A stretch of DNA of 5,779 nucleotides from Blautia sp. (lineage in GTDB: Bacteria; Bacillota; Clostridia; Lachnospirales; Lachnospiraceae): the NCBI GenBank assembly GCA_017515945.1, contig JAFWDX010000429.1, positions 1-5,779 of the forward strand. Reading direction: 5' to 3'. Under the pieces are notes generated by a model that did no database searches, had not been told where the DNA came from, and saw only the letters and a program-made list of their open reading frames with translations. Made by a program: the position numbers and the translations under genes. Every line of letters begins with the position of its first letter. Positions within the stretch are counted from its first letter, which is position 1. Shown here in pieces: positions 4,451-5,779 of the stretch.

Positions 4451-5779
4451 GTGCATATGGATACAGTAAAAATTAACAATGAACTGCTGGACTTTCTTGA
4501 CAAAAGCCCGAATGCGTTTTTTGCGGTGCGCAATATGAAGGAGATGCTTGCCAAAGCCGGGTTTACCGCTCTGAAGGAGGGGGAGGAGTGGGACATCCGT
4601 CCCGGCGGCTCATACTATGTAACGAGGAATTCTTCTGCGTTGATCGCATTCCGGATACCTGATCAAAAGGGGTTTACCGGTTTTCAGATCATGGCCAGCC
4701 ACAGCGATTCGCCGGTTTTCCGGATCAAGCCAAATGCCGGGATCACGGTGGATCAGGCATATGTCAGTCTCAATGTTGAGAAATATGGAGGATTGCTTTG
4801 CGCGCCATGGTTTGACCGTCCTCTGTCAGTTGCGGGCCGCGTGGTCGTTCAGATGGAAGAAGGCATAGAAACGAGACTTGTCAATATTGACAGGGACCTT
4901 CTGATCATCCCGAATCTGGCCATTCACATGAACAGGGAGGTGAATGACGGATATAAATACAATGTCCAGACCGATATGCTGCCGCTGTTTTGCGAAGCCG
5001 GAGAGGAGAAGGACAGGTTCGGAAGGCTGATCGCCGAGGAAGCAGGCGTGAGGCCGGAACAGATCCTGGATGCTGATCTGTATCTGTACTGCAGGATGAA
5101 GGGGACATACATCGGACCGGACCGGGAGTTTATCGCCAGCGGCCGTCTGGATGACCTGCAGTGTGCGTTTGCCTCCCTTCAGGGAATCCTGCATTCTGTT
5201 CCTGGCAGCAGCGTCAGCGTTCACTGTGTCCTTGACAACGAGGAGGTCGGCAGCGGCAGCAAGCAAGGGGCAGCAGGTACTTTTCTGAAGGATACGCTCA
5301 GGCGGATCAACCTGGCGCTTGGCGGGAGTGAGGAAGATCTGATGCGCGCCGCAGCCTCGAGCTTTATGCTGTCCGCTGATAATGCCCATGCCGTTCATCC
5401 GAATCATAAGGAAAAGACGGATCCTACAAACCGTCCGCTGCTCAATCATGGGATCGTGATAAAATACAGCGCAAATCAGAAATACACGACTGACGCCGTA
5501 TCCGGAGCGGTATTCAAGGCCATCTGTCAAAAAGCCGGAGTACCGTATCAGACTTTTGTGAACCGTTCTGATATGGCGGGTGGGTCTACACTTGGAAATA
5601 TTTCACAGAGCCAGGTGTCTCTGAACACTGTGGATATCGGTCTTCCTCAGCTGGCCATGCACTCTCCATATGAGACGGCGGGGGCCAGGGATACAGCTTA
5701 TCTGGCCCGGGCCGCCCAGGTTTTCTATTCCGGTTCGGTTGTCTTTACATCAGATGGGAAATACCGGCTGGTTTTCTGA
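4451..5779 (+). CDS. M18-family zinc aminopeptidase (aspartyl aminopeptidase-like)
   Basis: 442 residues if GTG 4451 is the start, close to the usual length of bacterial M18 enzymes. The full set of family motifs is visible: ASHSDSPVFRIKPN (metal ligand H84, D86), YGGLLCAPWFDRPLSVAGRV (112-131), FIASGRLDDLQCAFASLQGI with the bridging aspartate at D234/D235, LDNEEVGSGSKQGAAGTFL with catalytic E264 and ligand E265, SADNAHAVHPNHKEKTDPTN with D310, and SDMAGGSTLGNISQ followed by LAMHSPYE with ligand H404. Such enzymes are cytoplasmic dinuclear-metal exopeptidases that form large, commonly dodecameric, complexes and remove N-terminal residues, often acidic ones, from peptides. The exact residue preference cannot be read here. 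No signal peptide is seen. The gene has its own promoter and is separated from the ABC cluster by a terminator, so it is probably an independent unit. The stop TGA is the last codon of the window. Confidence 0.93.
   Translation: MHMDTVKINNELLDFLDKSPNAFFAVRNMKEMLAKAGFTALKEGEEWDIRPGGSYYVTRNSSALIAFRIPDQKGFTGFQIMASHSDSPVFRIKPNAGITVDQAYVSLNVEKYGGLLCAPWFDRPLSVAGRVVVQMEEGIETRLVNIDRDLLIIPNLAIHMNREVNDGYKYNVQTDMLPLFCEAGEEKDRFGRLIAEEAGVRPEQILDADLYLYCRMKGTYIGPDREFIASGRLDDLQCAFASLQGILHSVPGSSVSVHCVLDNEEVGSGSKQGAAGTFLKDTLRRINLALGGSEEDLMRAAASSFMLSADNAHAVHPNHKEKTDPTNRPLLNHGIVIKYSANQKYTTDAVSGAVFKAICQKAGVPYQTFVNRSDMAGGSTLGNISQSQVSLNTVDIGLPQLAMHSPYETAGARDTAYLARAAQVFYSGSVVFTSDGKYRLVF

Noticed and set aside
4826..5530. 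Minus-strand ORF of 234 codons
   Set aside because: It is antisense to the aminopeptidase gene, which carries every catalytic motif of its family.
1..5779. CRISPR array, tRNA, rRNA or transposase gene
   Set aside because: No regularly spaced direct repeats, no cloverleaf or ribosomal RNA sequence, and no transposase motif could be found on either strand.

Overview
The window looks like chromosomal DNA of a Gram-positive anaerobe of the Clostridia, most probably a Lachnospiraceae-type gut bacterium. This rests on strong AGGAG-type ribosome binding sites, moderately GC-rich genes separated by AT-rich gaps, and the character of the two recognisable housekeeping-type genes at the edges (an SPL-like radical SAM protein and an M18 aminopeptidase). 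The species cannot be read from the sequence.

Layout. Bases 1-368 are the 3' end of an SPL-family radical SAM protein gene. Bases 369-1060 hold no intact, convincing gene. They contain a hairpin that fits a minus-strand terminator (474-500), a decayed minus-strand gene remnant (about 562-788), an AT-rich stretch, and a 167-bp MITE-like element (869-1035) with perfect 16-bp terminal inverted repeats flanked by a 6-bp direct repeat. Next comes a tight plus-strand cluster. It encodes an ABC ATPase with an N-terminal membrane domain (1061-2410), a separate ABC-2 type permease with a large extracytoplasmic insert (2412-3686) and a small three-helix membrane protein of unknown function (3785-4192). 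A rho-independent terminator (4252-4285) closes the cluster. A sigma-A-like promoter (4327-4355) then precedes a complete M18-family aminopeptidase gene (4451-5779), whose stop codon is the last codon of the window.

How the parts fit together. The ATPase and permease start and stop one base apart and each carries one half of an ABCG/Rv1747-like transporter, so they very likely form one complex. The small membrane protein lies 98 bp downstream before the shared terminator and may be an accessory subunit. The substrate is unknown. The points most worth a second look are the fusion of a DUF5684-like membrane domain to the ATPase, five degenerate TLG-type repeats in the permease's extracytoplasmic insert, and three related inverted-repeat elements (869-1035, 3712-3747, 4206-4221) in the gaps before the ATPase, after the permease and after the small membrane protein. 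No RNA genes, CRISPR array or transposase gene were seen.
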